Source: Comamonadaceae bacterium
Lineage (GTDB): Bacteria > Pseudomonadota > Gammaproteobacteria > Burkholderiales > Burkholderiaceae_C
Direction: 5' to 3'
DNA length: 64,000 bases
NCBI GenBank assembly: GCA_947450675.1
Contig: CANFWI010000007.1
Span: 1 to 64,000 of the forward strand
Shown here: positions 45,576 through 54,085 of the stretch, piece by piece
How positions within the stretch are numbered: position 1 is the stretch's first letter
How the letters are laid out: every line of letters starts with the position of its first letter
Made by a program: the position numbers and the translations under genes
The notes under the pieces: model-generated
Told to the model about the DNA's origin: nothing
Seen by the model: the letters and a program-made list of their open reading frames with translations, nothing else
The model's database searches: none

Positions 45576-47051
45576 TCAGGCCGGCATCTGCGCGATCACA
45601 TGCGCCACGGCAGCCGTGAGTTTTTTGGCATAGGGCACGTGCAAAAATTCATTCGGTCCGTGCGCATTGCTTTTCGGGCCGAGGACGCCACAAACCATCA
45701 TTTGCGCCTTCGGGAAGCCCTGGCTCAGCATGCTCATCAGCGGAATCGTGCCGCCTTGCCCGATGGTGCCACAGGACGCGCCAAAAAACGCCTGTGAGGC
45801 GCTTTCCAGTGCCTTGTCAAACCACGGCGTTGACGTCGGGGCGTTCCAGCCATTCGCGCCGCCACCGCCCTGAAACGTCACCTTGGCTTGGTACGGGGCG
45901 TTGTCTTCGAGCAGCTTCTTGAGCTCTTGCACGGCTTGCGCGGCGTCCACCAGCGGCGGCAAGCGCAGCGAAAGTTTGAAGGCGGTGTAAGGCCGCAGCA
46001 CATTGCCAGCGTCTTTCAGGGCCGGCAACCCATCAGCGCCGGTGACGCTCAAGGTCGGGCGCCAGGTGCGGTTCAGCAGGGCTTCCACCGGGTCGGTGGT
46101 GGTCGGCAGCGTGAAGACGCTGGCGCCTTCACAGTCGTAGTGCGCCCACGGAAAGCGCTTGTACAACTCGTCGCCCAAAATAGCCGCTGTGGCGTGCGCT
46201 TGTGCCATTCGGTCGGCTGGTACTTCACAGTGAAAACTGGCCGGCAACAAGCGTCCGGTGGCGCTGTCTTCAAGGCGGTCTAGCACTTGCCGCATGATGC
46301 GAAAACTAGACGGCACCAAACCACTGGCGTCGCCGGAGTGAATGCCTTCGGTCAGCACTTCGACTTTGAGCGTGCCGGTGGCATTGCCGCGCAAGCTGGT
46401 GGTGAGCCAAAGCTGGTCGTAATTGCCGGCGCCTGAGTCGAGGCAAATCACCAGCCCGACATCGCCCAGTCGGCTGCGCAAAGCATCGACATACGGCAGC
46501 AAATCGTAAGAGCCACTTTCTTCACAGGTTTCGATCAAACCGACGATGCGCGGATGTCCAACCTTTTGGCTTTTCAAAGCCTGAATCGCCGCCATGCTGG
46601 CGTAGGTCGCATAACCATCGTCGGCACCGCCGCGGCCGTAGAGCTTGCCGTCTTGATAGACCGGCGTCCACGGGCCGAGGTCGGATCGCCAGCCGCTGAA
46701 TTCCGGTTGTTTGTCGAGGTGGCCGTACATCAACACGGTTTGCACCGTTTGCCCGGGCACCGCCGCGCGCGTGGCAGGCACTTCAAAAAACAGCACCGGC
46801 GTGCGACCCGGCAAGCGCACGACCTCCAGCGTCAAGCCCTCGACTTTTTGGGCTTCGATCCAGGCCGCGGCATTGCGCACGACGGTGTCGATGAAACCGT
46901 GCTGCGCCCAGTCACTGTCAAAGCCGGGCGACTTGGCCGGAATGGCGATGTAGTCACTGAGCTGGCGCACGATGTCGCCGTCCCATTGGGCGCTGACTTG
47001 TTCTAGCGCAGAGGCCGAATCAAGAACTGAAGTGGGCAATCGGGCATTCAT
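45576..47051 (-). CDS. M20-family metallopeptidase
   Basis: A 491-residue zinc-dependent exopeptidase or amidohydrolase of the M20 family (carnosinase/CPDG2-like). Metal-site segments are MYGHLDKQPE, GRGGADDGYATYAS, the catalytic Glu pair in ETCEESGSYD, the Asp in CLDSGAGNYD, and the C-terminal His in HGPNEFLHVPYA. There is no signal peptide, so it is cytoplasmic. The size and W-rich loop (GWRSDLGPWTP) match dipeptidase-like members; the true substrate could be a dipeptide or an N-acyl amino acid. A single gene, followed on the same strand by MFS-side convergence. Confidence 0.92.
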   Translation of the reverse strand: MNARLPTSVLDSASALEQVSAQWDGDIVRQLSDYIAIPAKSPGFDSDWAQHGFIDTVVRNAAAWIEAQKVEGLTLEVVRLPGRTPVLFFEVPATRAAVPGQTVQTVLMYGHLDKQPEFSGWRSDLGPWTPVYQDGKLYGRGGADDGYATYASMAAIQALKSQKVGHPRIVGLIETCEESGSYDLLPYVDALRSRLGDVGLVICLDSGAGNYDQLWLTTSLRGNATGTLKVEVLTEGIHSGDASGLVPSSFRIMRQVLDRLEDSATGRLLPASFHCEVPADRMAQAHATAAILGDELYKRFPWAHYDCEGASVFTLPTTTDPVEALLNRTWRPTLSVTGADGLPALKDAGNVLRPYTAFKLSLRLPPLVDAAQAVQELKKLLEDNAPYQAKVTFQGGGGANGWNAPTSTPWFDKALESASQAFFGASCGTIGQGGTIPLMSMLSQGFPKAQMMVCGVLGPKSNAHGPNEFLHVPYAKKLTAAVAHVIAQMPA

Positions 47052-47124
47052 GGCGAACTCCTTAAAGGACGGACATATTCAAACGGGTGCTGTCAAAGGT
47101 GTGGCTCAACGCACATGAGACAGC

Positions 47125-47709
47125 TCAAGGATTCCGCGACAAAGGACGCGGCACCAGCGTCACCTTCAAGCCTTCAGGCGTGACGATGATCTCACCGGGC
47201 TTCAGCCCCAAGCCGTTGACCAAGCCCAAGTCTTTGTCACTGAATTGATGCAAGACACGGTTGTCAAACAGGCGCTCTGCCAGCCGCGGCGCGTTTCTCG
47301 TGAGGGCTGTTTGGTAGGGCTCCGGCACACCCGCCATGCTGACGCGGTTGACGCGCGCACCCGTCATGCGGATGGTGTTGTCACTCGGCTCAAAACGCAG
47401 ACCAAAATCCAAGGCGATGTTGCCACTGTAGCGGCCGCCCATCAGACGGTCAGCCACTTTCAAATCAATGTCGGTGGCGAGCCGATTGCTGGCCGGCAAC
47501 AAGCTCAGGCGAGGCGGCAGCACCTCCAACTCCAGCACATCGGCCAAGCGCTGCTTGATCGGAAAGCGTTCGGCAATGGCTTGCTGCAGCCGCTCTGCAG
47601 GCACGTTGACACTGCGCGGCGCCATGCTCGCCAGCAAGGGCGCGCCGGAGCACGCCAGCAGCCAACTGCTCAGCGTCGCGATCAAGGCCCAATCGAAAAG
47701 TCGTTTCAT
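47125..47709 (-). CDS. DUF1439-family lipoprotein
   Basis: A 194-residue protein with a lipoprotein signal ending LLACSGAP (lipobox Cys at residue 20). The mature part is a ~170-residue beta-rich domain of the DUF1439 type: VPAERLQQAIAERFPIKQ...VLPPRLSLLPASNRLATDIDL...GNIALDFGLRF. Related E. coli proteins (YceB) are putative outer-membrane lipoproteins of unknown function. It is flanked by the M20 gene (73-base gap, same strand) and sulP (76-base gap). Confidence 0.8.
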   Translation of the reverse strand: MKRLFDWALIATLSSWLLACSGAPLLASMAPRSVNVPAERLQQAIAERFPIKQRLADVLELEVLPPRLSLLPASNRLATDIDLKVADRLMGGRYSGNIALDFGLRFEPSDNTIRMTGARVNRVSMAGVPEPYQTALTRNAPRLAERLFDNRVLHQFSDKDLGLVNGLGLKPGEIIVTPEGLKVTLVPRPLSRNP

Positions 47710-47785
47710 AAAAATCGTCTCAGTTGATTATTGTGCTCGCCAAGGCGGCTTGTCTCCGCGTGGCTGGCGAATGTCCTGCAAACGG

Positions 47786-49558
47786 TCAAGGCCCCGGCAC
47801 CGTCTTGCATTCCCAAAAGACACGCGCCGTGCAATGCTTGCAAATTTCAGGATCGAGCTTGTGAAAGATCGTGGCAATCGCCGTTCGCTTGTCGGGGAAC
47901 TGATGCTCAGGGCCGAGCAAGCGGGTGAAGCCGGTGGTTTTCCACATGCGGATGACTTCCGGGCGCGGTCGGTGAAAGTACAAATCTCCACCCATCGCGC
48001 GGCGTGCGTTGAGCTCGGCCTCCCACAACTCGGCACCCGCCAAGTCGATGAAGTTCATGCTTTTTCCCATCACCAGCAAATGCTTTTGCGGATGCGGCAC
48101 ATGGCGCAGCGCGTGCAGCGTGTCGGCGACATGCTGGGTCGCGCCAAAGTAGACCTCGCCCTCCATGCGCAACAGTTTGAGTTGCGGGCACTCGGGCATC
48201 ACATGCGCCTCTGCTGGCGCGTCATCCACCACTACAAACTGCCGGTCCTGATGGGTGCTGTCAAAGCCCATGGTGCGCATGGCCGGCCGCGAGGTGCGGT
48301 ACAAAAACGACATCAGCGAGAGCAAAGTACCCAGCAAAATCGCGATCTCAAGGCGAATCGTGACGGTGGCCACCATGGTCGCCAAAGCCACGCCAAATTC
48401 GGTGCGGCTCAGCCGCAGCAACTGACGCCAGCGCGACAGATCGAGCAATGAGATCGCCACCACCAACAGCAACGCTGCCAGCGCGGCCATGGGGATTTTT
48501 GCCAGCAGCGGCGCGCTGACCGCCACCATGGCCAACAGCAGCAAGGCCGAGAAAACCGACGCCAACGGCGTGCGTGCACCGGCTTGTAAATTAGGCATGG
48601 AGCGGTTCATCGAGCCGCAGGACACATAAGACGAGAAAAAACCACCAACGATGTTCGACAAACCCTGACCGCGAAATTCACGGTTGGCGTCAATGCGCTG
48701 ACCCGATCGTGCGGCCACGGCCTTGGCAATCGAGATCGACTGACCCAACGCGACGATCGTCAGCGCGAAGGCCAAACCGAGCAGCTCTGACACCGACGAC
48801 AAGCTGATCTGCGGCACTGAAAAGTGCGGCCACGGTACGGCTACCGCACCCACCATCCGCAAGTTTGAAAAAGCGACTCCCGGTGTTTGTCCGCTCGCCA
48901 CCCAGGCAAACAGCGTGGCGCTGACCAATCCCGCCAACATATAAGGCCACTGCGGTCGCCAGCGCCGCAAAGCCAGCGCTACCGCCATCGTCACAGCGGC
49001 AACCGCCAGCGCCGCCGGTTGAAAAGATGCCCCCTGGTGGGCGACATGCCGCAGCAACGCGCTTGCACCGTGCTCAGCAGCAGCACCGATGCCGAGTAAA
49101 TCAGGCAAGGCGTAGACAGCAATCAGCACCGCCGCACCGGATGTAAAACCGAACAAGGCCGCCGGAGAAATGAAGTTGGCCAGCGTGCCCAGCCGCAACG
49201 TGCCAATCAGCCACTGCATGACGCCGACCATCACTGTGACGACCAGCGCCATTTGGATGTATGCCGGGCTGAAGGCCATGGTCAGTGGCGACAACATGGC
49301 GAAGAGTGCCAGCGAATTGGCATTCGTCGGGCCCGACATGACGTGCCAGCTCGAACCAAACAAAGCGGCAATGATGCACGGCACGATGGCCGTGTAAAGC
49401 CCGTACTCAGGCGGTAACCCAGCCAAGGTAGCAAAAGCAATGCCTTGCGGCAACACCAGCACTGCGCCCAACAAACCCGCCATGCCGTCGGCGCGCAGCG
49501 TTCGCGCTGAAACGTCACGCACCCAAGAGCCGAACAGGCGCTCGACTAAATTCAGCAT
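47786..49558 (-). CDS. SulP-family anion transporter with STAS domain
   Basis: A 590-residue SLC26/SulP transporter with about 12-14 membrane segments (LVLPQGIAFATLAGLPPEYG, MSGPTNANSLALFA, GFTSGAAVLIAV...). A cytoplasmic STAS domain follows (MEGEVYFGATQHVADTLHAL...NFIDLAGAELW). The tail ends with a Cys cluster (CKHCTARVFWEC) that could bind metal. ATG 49558 is used because it follows the metW stop by four bases; a further upstream frame overlaps metW. Co-transcription with metXW under the SAM-II switch points to sulfate or related sulfur-anion uptake, but bicarbonate or C4-dicarboxylates are other SulP cargoes. Confidence 0.9.
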   Translation of the reverse strand: MLNLVERLFGSWVRDVSARTLRADGMAGLLGAVLVLPQGIAFATLAGLPPEYGLYTAIVPCIIAALFGSSWHVMSGPTNANSLALFAMLSPLTMAFSPAYIQMALVVTVMVGVMQWLIGTLRLGTLANFISPAALFGFTSGAAVLIAVYALPDLLGIGAAAEHGASALLRHVAHQGASFQPAALAVAAVTMAVALALRRWRPQWPYMLAGLVSATLFAWVASGQTPGVAFSNLRMVGAVAVPWPHFSVPQISLSSVSELLGLAFALTIVALGQSISIAKAVAARSGQRIDANREFRGQGLSNIVGGFFSSYVSCGSMNRSMPNLQAGARTPLASVFSALLLLAMVAVSAPLLAKIPMAALAALLLVVAISLLDLSRWRQLLRLSRTEFGVALATMVATVTIRLEIAILLGTLLSLMSFLYRTSRPAMRTMGFDSTHQDRQFVVVDDAPAEAHVMPECPQLKLLRMEGEVYFGATQHVADTLHALRHVPHPQKHLLVMGKSMNFIDLAGAELWEAELNARRAMGGDLYFHRPRPEVIRMWKTTGFTRLLGPEHQFPDKRTAIATIFHKLDPEICKHCTARVFWECKTVPGP

Positions 49559-49562
49559 GGCG

Positions 49563-50171
49563 TCAAGCGCGTTGCACCTTGAAGACCGCTCGGCTGGCGC
49601 GTGCATTCGGCCAAAAGCGGATTTCTTCGCCATCTTGCAGGCCAAATTGATCGAGGATTTTCAGCTGGTTGTTCAGGGCCAAAGCCCGAAAATCTTGCAA
49701 TGTGCCGACCCGAATATTGGGTGTGTCGTACCACTGATAAGGCAAGACCTTGGTCACCGGCATGCGACCACGCAGCACCGCCAAGCGATTTGGCCAATGG
49801 CCAAAATTAGGAAACGCCACGATGCCCATGCGACCGACGCGGGCGGTTTCGCGCAGCATGATTTCAGCATTACGCAGGTGTTGCAGCGTGTCAATTTGCA
49901 GCACCACATCAAATGAGCGGTCACCGAACAGCGCCAAGCCTTCTTCAAGATTGAGCTGAATCACATTGACGCCGCGCTCGACACAGGCCTGCACATTGGC
50001 GTCATCAATCTCGACGCCGTAACCCGAACAGCCACGTTCGCGGATCAAATGCGCCAGCAACTCACCCGTGCCGCAACCGAGGTCCAGCACCCTAGAGCCG
50101 TGCGGCACCAAACGGGCAATCGACAGCAAATCTGGCGAGCTTTCTTTCAAAACTTTGGATGGCACATTCAT
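49563..50171 (-). CDS. metW: Methionine biosynthesis protein MetW
   Basis: A 202-residue class I methyltransferase-fold protein. It shows the SAM-like site [30 protein letters not shown] and the MetW-typical [11 protein letters not shown] and PNFGHW segments. In many proteobacteria MetW partners MetX and is needed for full homoserine acyltransferase activity. It overlaps the metX stop by four bases (ATGA type) and is followed by sulP four bases on. Expression should follow the upstream SAM-II riboswitch. Confidence 0.95.
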   Translation of the reverse strand: MNVPSKVLKESSPDLLSIARLVPHGSRVLDLGCGTGELLAHLIRERGCSGYGVEIDDANVQACVERGVNVIQLNLEEGLALFGDRSFDVVLQIDTLQHLRNAEIMLRETARVGRMGIVAFPNFGHWPNRLAVLRGRMPVTKVLPYQWYDTPNIRVGTLQDFRALALNNQLKILDQFGLQDGEEIRFWPNARASRAVFKVQRA

Positions 50172-51403
50172 ACAGCCACCTTGCTATTGAAGTAGGAGCG
50201 GACCACGCCCAAATAACGAGCATCTTCCAGCAAAAAAGCGTCATGTCCGTGCGGCGCATCAATTTCCGCGTAGCTGACGTCGCGCTGGTTGTCCAGCAGC
50301 GCCTTGACGATTTCGCGGCTGCGGGCCGGCGAAAAGCGCCAGTCGGTGGTGAAGCTGACCAACAAAAATTTAGCGCTGGCCGTGGCCAAGGCCAGGCTCA
50401 GATTGCCACCGTGCGCGCTGGCCGGGTCAAAGTAATCCAGCGCACGGGTGATCAGCAAATAGGTGTTGGCGTCGAAGTATTCGCTGAACTTATCGCCCTG
50501 GTAACGCAAATAGCTCTCGATCTGAAACTCAACGTCCTGCGTTGAATATTTGAAAGGTGACGGCGCAGCGACAAGCGTGGGGGCCTGCGACTGCAGCGAC
50601 GGGCCGCCCCGAGCCAAGTCAGCCCCCTCTGGGGGCAGCGCAGTACGCGCAGCGACAAGCGTGGGGGCTAGTTGCCGTCCAAACTTTTCATTCATCACAT
50701 CATCACTCAGATACGTGATGTGGCCAATCATGCGGGCAATGCGCAGGCCGCGTTTGGGCAACACGCCGTAGCGGTAAAAATGCCCGCCGTGAAAATCCGG
50801 GTCGGTCGTGATCGCGCGCCGCGCCACTTCATTGAAGGCGATGTTTTCAGCATTCAGATTGGGCGCGCTCGCCACCACCACGGCGTGCCGCACGCGGTCG
50901 GGGTAGCGCAGCGTCCAAGCCAGCGCCTGCATGCCGCCCAGACTGCCGCCCATCACGGCAGCCAAGGTCTGAATCCCCAAAGCGTCTAGTAATCTAGCTT
51001 GGGCATCGACCCAGTCTTCGACAGTGACCACCGGGAAATCGGCGCCGTAAACAGTCTGTGTGTCGGGGTTGATCTGCATCGGCCCGGTGGAGCCGAAGCA
51101 AGAGCCCAGGTTGTTGACGCCGATGACAAAGAAGCGGTCGGTGTCGACCGGCTTGCCGGGCCCGATCATGCTGTCCCACCAGCCTTCAGATTTGGCTTGG
51201 ACCTGTCCCGACTCGTCAAGATAGACACCCGCCACATGATGCGAGGCATTGAGCGCATGGCAAATCAACACGGCATTTGACTTGTCAGCATTGAGCACGC
51301 CATAGGTCTCGTAGCTCAAGTCATAAGCACGTATCGACGCGCCGCTTTGCAGCGGCAAGGCGTCTTTGAAATGCATGGTCAGCGGTGTTGCGACTAAGGT
51401 CAA
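50168..51403 (-). CDS. metX: Homoserine O-acyltransferase MetX, with in-frame repeat insertion
   Basis: First committed step of methionine synthesis: acylates homoserine (with succinyl-CoA in MetW-partnered forms, acetyl-CoA in others). The alpha/beta-hydrolase fold shows the nucleophile in [13 protein letters not shown] and the C-terminal His in [12 protein letters not shown] 51403 is chosen because AGGTGA lies five bases upstream and conserved sequence precedes the first ATG (51376). At 411 residues it is about 35 longer than usual: between KFGRQL and KYSTQDVEF lies an Ala/Pro-rich stretch with APTLVAA twice, encoded by the GC-rich repeat at 50563-50668. The active-site motifs are intact. 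Confidence 0.95.
   Translation of the reverse strand: MTLVATPLTMHFKDALPLQSGASIRAYDLSYETYGVLNADKSNAVLICHALNASHHVAGVYLDESGQVQAKSEGWWDSMIGPGKPVDTDRFFVIGVNNLGSCFGSTGPMQINPDTQTVYGADFPVVTVEDWVDAQARLLDALGIQTLAAVMGGSLGGMQALAWTLRYPDRVRHAVVVASAPNLNAENIAFNEVARRAITTDPDFHGGHFYRYGVLPKRGLRIARMIGHITYLSDDVMNEKFGRQLAPTLVAARTALPPEGADLARGGPSLQSQAPTLVAAPSPFKYSTQDVEFQIESYLRYQGDKFSEYFDANTYLLITRALDYFDPASAHGGNLSLALATASAKFLLVSFTTDWRFSPARSREIVKALLDNQRDVSYAEIDAPHGHDAFLLEDARYLGVVRSYFNSKVAV
50563..50668 (+). repeat. GC-rich interspersed repeat, copy 3 (inside metX)
   Basis: A 22-base direct repeat (GCGCAGCGACAAGCG then TGGGGGC) occurs at 50563-50584 and 50647-50668, 84 bases apart (28 codons). Between them lies the core CAGCCCCCTCTGGGGGCAGCG. 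It shares its right end and core with the copies in ksgA and the ksgA-surA gap. It stays open in the metX frame. Confidence 0.85.
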
Positions 51404-51416
51404 ATAATCACCTGCA

Positions 51417-51456
51417 GAAAAAACAAAAACCCGGCGTCGCCAAAGCGAATCCGGGT
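51417..51456 (-). terminator. Intrinsic terminator of the metX leader
   Basis: On the minus strand AACCCGG pairs with CCGGGTT around a loop containing TTCGCTTTGGCGACG, followed by a T-rich run into TTTTT. It lies between the SAM-II aptamer and the metX start, so it is likely the expression platform. Confidence 0.82.
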
Positions 51457-51469
51457 TCCTGGATGTCGT

Positions 51470-51517
51470 CTTTAGCTGTACTTTTAAAGCGCCCGCAAGC
51501 TGAGTAAATCGGCGCTT
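51470..51517 (-). promoter_or_regulatory. SAM-II riboswitch upstream of metX
   Basis: On the minus strand the segment reads AAGCGCC-GATTTA-CTCAGCTTGC-GGGCGCTT-TAAAAGTAC-AGCTAAAG. This matches the SAM-II layout: stem P1 (AGCGCC with GGGCGCT), the conserved GATTTA, a loop, then the A-rich strand and AGCTAAA that form the H-type pseudoknot around S-adenosylmethionine. A terminator follows immediately. High SAM should shut off metX-metW-sulP. A TATACT -10-like box lies just upstream (51522-51527, minus strand) with no good -35. Confidence 0.88.
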
Positions 51518-51548
51518 GGCTAGTATATAGCCCCGCCCTCGTGAGCCA

Positions 51549-52112
51549 TCATGCCGGTAAGAAAAACGCCAGCACACCCAAAACAGCAAAAATAATCGCG
51601 GACACGAGATGCACCACACGCAGCGGCACCCAGCGGGTGACCCGCTCACCCAGCCACACCACTGGCGCATTGGCCAGCATCATGCCCAAGGTGGTGCCCG
51701 CCACCACCGCCACATACGCGTCAAAGCGGGCGGCCAGCATGACCGTGGCAATTTGCGTTTTATCGCCCATCTCGGCCAAAAAGAACAGCAGCACCGTGGT
51801 CGCAAAAACGCCCCAGCGCGGCGGCTTGCTGTCGCTGTCATCGTCTAGTTTGTCGGGCACCAGCATCCATGCGGCCATGGCCAGAAATGAAACGCCCAAA
51901 ATCCAGCGCAAGAGATCAGGACTGAGCAAGGTGGTGAGCCAGGCGCCGAGCGCGCCGGCCATGGCGTGGTTGGCCAACGTGGCCATCAAAATGCCCCAGA
52001 CGATGGGCCATGGTTTTTTGAAACGGGCGGCCAGCAAGAGGGCCAGCAGCTGGGTTTTGTCGCCCATTTCGGCCAGGGCGACGATACCGGTTGATACGAG
52101 AAATGCGTCCAC
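51549..52112 (-). CDS. mneA: Mn2+ exporter of the UPF0016/GDT1 family
   Basis: A 187-residue inner-membrane protein with two symmetric halves, each with the signature E-x-G-D-K-T ([14 protein letters not shown] near residue 12 and [14 protein letters not shown] near residue 112), and six predicted helices. Family members (MneA, TMEM165, Gdt1) move Mn2+ or Ca2+. The start is GTG 52112 with GGAG nine bases upstream. The leader carries a manganese riboswitch, which supports a role in Mn2+ efflux when manganese is high. It is divergent from amt. Confidence 0.92.
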   Translation of the reverse strand: MDAFLVSTGIVALAEMGDKTQLLALLLAARFKKPWPIVWGILMATLANHAMAGALGAWLTTLLSPDLLRWILGVSFLAMAAWMLVPDKLDDDSDSKPPRWGVFATTVLLFFLAEMGDKTQIATVMLAARFDAYVAVVAGTTLGMMLANAPVVWLGERVTRWVPLRVVHLVSAIIFAVLGVLAFFLPA

Positions 52113-52120
52113 GTTGAATC

Positions 52121-52330
52121 ACTCCGGCCGGAGTTAAAAACCAATGACCGCACAGCATCTCCGGCCAAAAGCAGGTAAGCGCTTGAAGGCTGTGCAGTCA
52201 AAGGTCTCGCCAAGTCGTTTTCTACTGTTTGCGCCATGTCGGCCTTTCTACAAGGCCCAACAAGTCTGTTGACGCAAACCCTTCTCGCCCTTTGCTTTTA
52301 GGCAAATCGGAAGGCGGCTACTCCCCAATG
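52121..52330 (-). promoter_or_regulatory. yybP-ykoY manganese riboswitch in the mneA leader
   Basis: The minus strand holds the two class hallmarks: TCATTGGGGAGTAGCCGCC on the 5' side (about 52333-52313) and GGCGAGACCTTTGAC on the 3' side (about 52212-52198). Between them is a long stem closed by GTTTGCGTCAACA and GGCGCAAAC. Nearer the start codon GGCCGGAG (52166-52159) and CTCCGGCC (in the palindrome 52121-52134) can pair. The latter overlaps the GGAG ribosome site, suggesting control of translation by hiding or freeing it. Mn2+ binding should turn the exporter on. Confidence 0.9.
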
Positions 52331-52424
52331 ACAAGCTTGATTCTAGCGATGCCTTGAGTGACTTTGGCTGGCTTCAACCTAGAAAGGTCTTGCCGCACCG
52401 TTTAGGCTTAAATCTTGCTTACGT

Positions 52425-52462
52425 TTGGTGCGTTTCTGAAAAACACCCAAAAAATGCACCAA
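52425..52462. promoter_or_regulatory. Inverted NtrC-like half-sites upstream of amt
   Basis: TTGGTGC (52425-52431) and GCACCAA (52456-52462) form an inverted pair and resemble the halves of the NtrC recognition sequence, though spaced and oriented unusually. No good sigma-54 -24/-12 element is seen. Candidate only. Confidence 0.35.
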
Positions 52463-52491
52463 TACAAAACAATTTACAAGGAAATTACGCC

Positions 52492-53694
52492 ATGGAAGCA
52501 CTAAAACAGGGCTCCGATGCACTGTTCATCTTGCTGGGCGGCATCATGGTGCTTGCCATGCATGCCGGTTTTGCTTTTTTAGAGCTCGGAACTGTTCGCA
52601 AAAAGAACCAGGTCAATGCTTTGGTCAAGATTCTGGTGGACTTCTCGATCTCGACCGTCGTGTATTTCGTCATTGGCTACAGCGTGGCTTATGGCAAGCA
52701 CTTTTTCGTTGGTGCGGAGCAATTGGCGGCCAAGAATGGCTACGAACTGGTTCGCTTCTTCTTCTTGCTTACCTTTGCTGCAGCCATTCCCGCCATCATT
52801 TCTGGTGGGATTGCTGAAAGAGCGCGCTTTTATCCGCAGCTCATTGCCACGGCGGTGATCGTGGGTCTGATTTATCCCTTTTTTGAAGGTATTGTCTGGA
52901 ACAACCATTTCGGTGTTCAGGCTTGGATCAAAAACTTGACGGGCGAAGAATTTCACGACTTTGCCGGCTCTGTGGTGGTCCATGCCATGGGCGGCTGGTT
53001 GGCTTTGCCGGCGGTTATTTTGTTAGGCGCGCGCAGCAACCGTTACCGCAAGGACGGTGCGGTCTCTGCGCACCCGCCGTCGAACATTCCCTTTTTAGCC
53101 TTGGGCGCCTGGATTTTGACGGTGGGCTGGTTCGGCTTCAACGTCATGAGCGCACAAACCATCGACAAAATTTCGGGCCTGGTGGCCGTGAACTCTTTGA
53201 TGGCCATGGTCGGCGGCACGCTGGCTGCGCTGGCGCTGGGCAAGAACGATCCGGGCTTTGTCCACAACGGCCCACTCGCTGGCTTGGTGGCCGTTTGTGC
53301 TGGCTCAGACTTGATGCATCCACTGGGCGCGCTGGTGGTCGGCGCCGTTGCAGGCAGCGTGTTTGTTGTCATGTTCACGCTGACACAAAACAAATGGAAG
53401 ATCGATGACGTTCTGGGTGTCTGGCCGCTGCACGGTCTTTGCGGCGCTTGGGGCGGCGTGGCCGCAGGCATATTCGGTCTGAAAGAGCTTGGCGGCCTGG
53501 GTGGCATCAGTTTTAGCGCGCAAGTCATTGGCACAACCATGGGCGTCGCTTGGGCACTCGCTGGCGGCTTTGCTGTGTATGGCTTGATCAAGGTTGTTTC
53601 GGGGCTGCGCCTGAGTCAGGAAGAAGAGTATGAAGGCGCGGATTTGTCCATTCACCGTATTGGTGCGACACCGGAGCGGGAAGTTAATTGGTGA
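52492..53694 (+). CDS. amt: Ammonium transporter
   Basis: A 400-residue Amt channel with about 11 membrane helices. It shows the phenylalanine-gate region and pore histidines of the family: VVVHAMGGWLAL and the DDVLGVWPLHGLCGAWGG signature (conserved His-twin segments). ATG 52492 has AAGGA nine bases upstream; the open frame runs back to 52354 but lacks homology there. There is no cleavable signal segment, as for Rhizobium/Arabidopsis-like Amt forms, and no glnK partner beside it, unlike the usual glnK-amtB pair. It ends with a small hairpin before a long leader for the next gene. Confidence 0.95.
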   Translation: MEALKQGSDALFILLGGIMVLAMHAGFAFLELGTVRKKNQVNALVKILVDFSISTVVYFVIGYSVAYGKHFFVGAEQLAAKNGYELVRFFFLLTFAAAIPAIISGGIAERARFYPQLIATAVIVGLIYPFFEGIVWNNHFGVQAWIKNLTGEEFHDFAGSVVVHAMGGWLALPAVILLGARSNRYRKDGAVSAHPPSNIPFLALGAWILTVGWFGFNVMSAQTIDKISGLVAVNSLMAMVGGTLAALALGKNDPGFVHNGPLAGLVAVCAGSDLMHPLGALVVGAVAGSVFVVMFTLTQNKWKIDDVLGVWPLHGLCGAWGGVAAGIFGLKELGGLGGISFSAQVIGTTMGVAWALAGGFAVYGLIKVVSGLRLSQEEEYEGADLSIHRIGATPEREVNW

Positions 53695-53706
53695 ACTGCC
53701 CTGATA

Positions 53707-53732
53707 ACCGACGAGCACACCATCGTCGGTTG
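53707..53732 (+). terminator. Hairpin after amt
   Basis: ACCGACGA and TCGTCGGT form an eight-pair stem around GCACACCA, twelve bases after the amt stop and followed by TGTTGT. A probable but imperfect terminator. Confidence 0.5.
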
Positions 53733-54085
53733 TTGTCTGGCAGACAGGGCGGCCGTCAAGCCTAATCAATACCCCGATTACTATCCGAATGAGCCGTAAA
53801 AAGGCACTGTTGATCAGCCAAAATGAACGCTTTTGTCATCTTGTTAACTCCATCAGTTACTCTAGCCAGTCAGTCAAACTGTGGTGCTTTTAAATACACG
53901 AAGACGTGCATTATTAATATTTTTTTTGCCATCAAACAAACGAGCGCATAATGCGCCAGTGTGGATGGCTTCATCCGCATGAGTTAGGTGATCGGTCAGT
54001 TTCGCGCGCTACAGCGATACGCTTAAAGATTTGTTGTGCTTTCGGGACCCCATCGCTTTTGTTAATGTTTTAGAGGAGTCCCTCA
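53733..54085 (+). promoter_or_regulatory. Long AT-richer leader of the RNA-binding protein gene
   Basis: About 350 bases without a gene, clearly less GC-rich than the surroundings (stretches of ATTAATATTTTTTTT near 53910-53930). It leads to an excellent ribosome site (GAGGAGTCCCTC) before the ATG at 54086. Long AT-rich leaders are common for cold-induced RNA-binding and cold-shock genes. No riboswitch family is recognised and the promoter is not pinned down. Confidence 0.5.
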
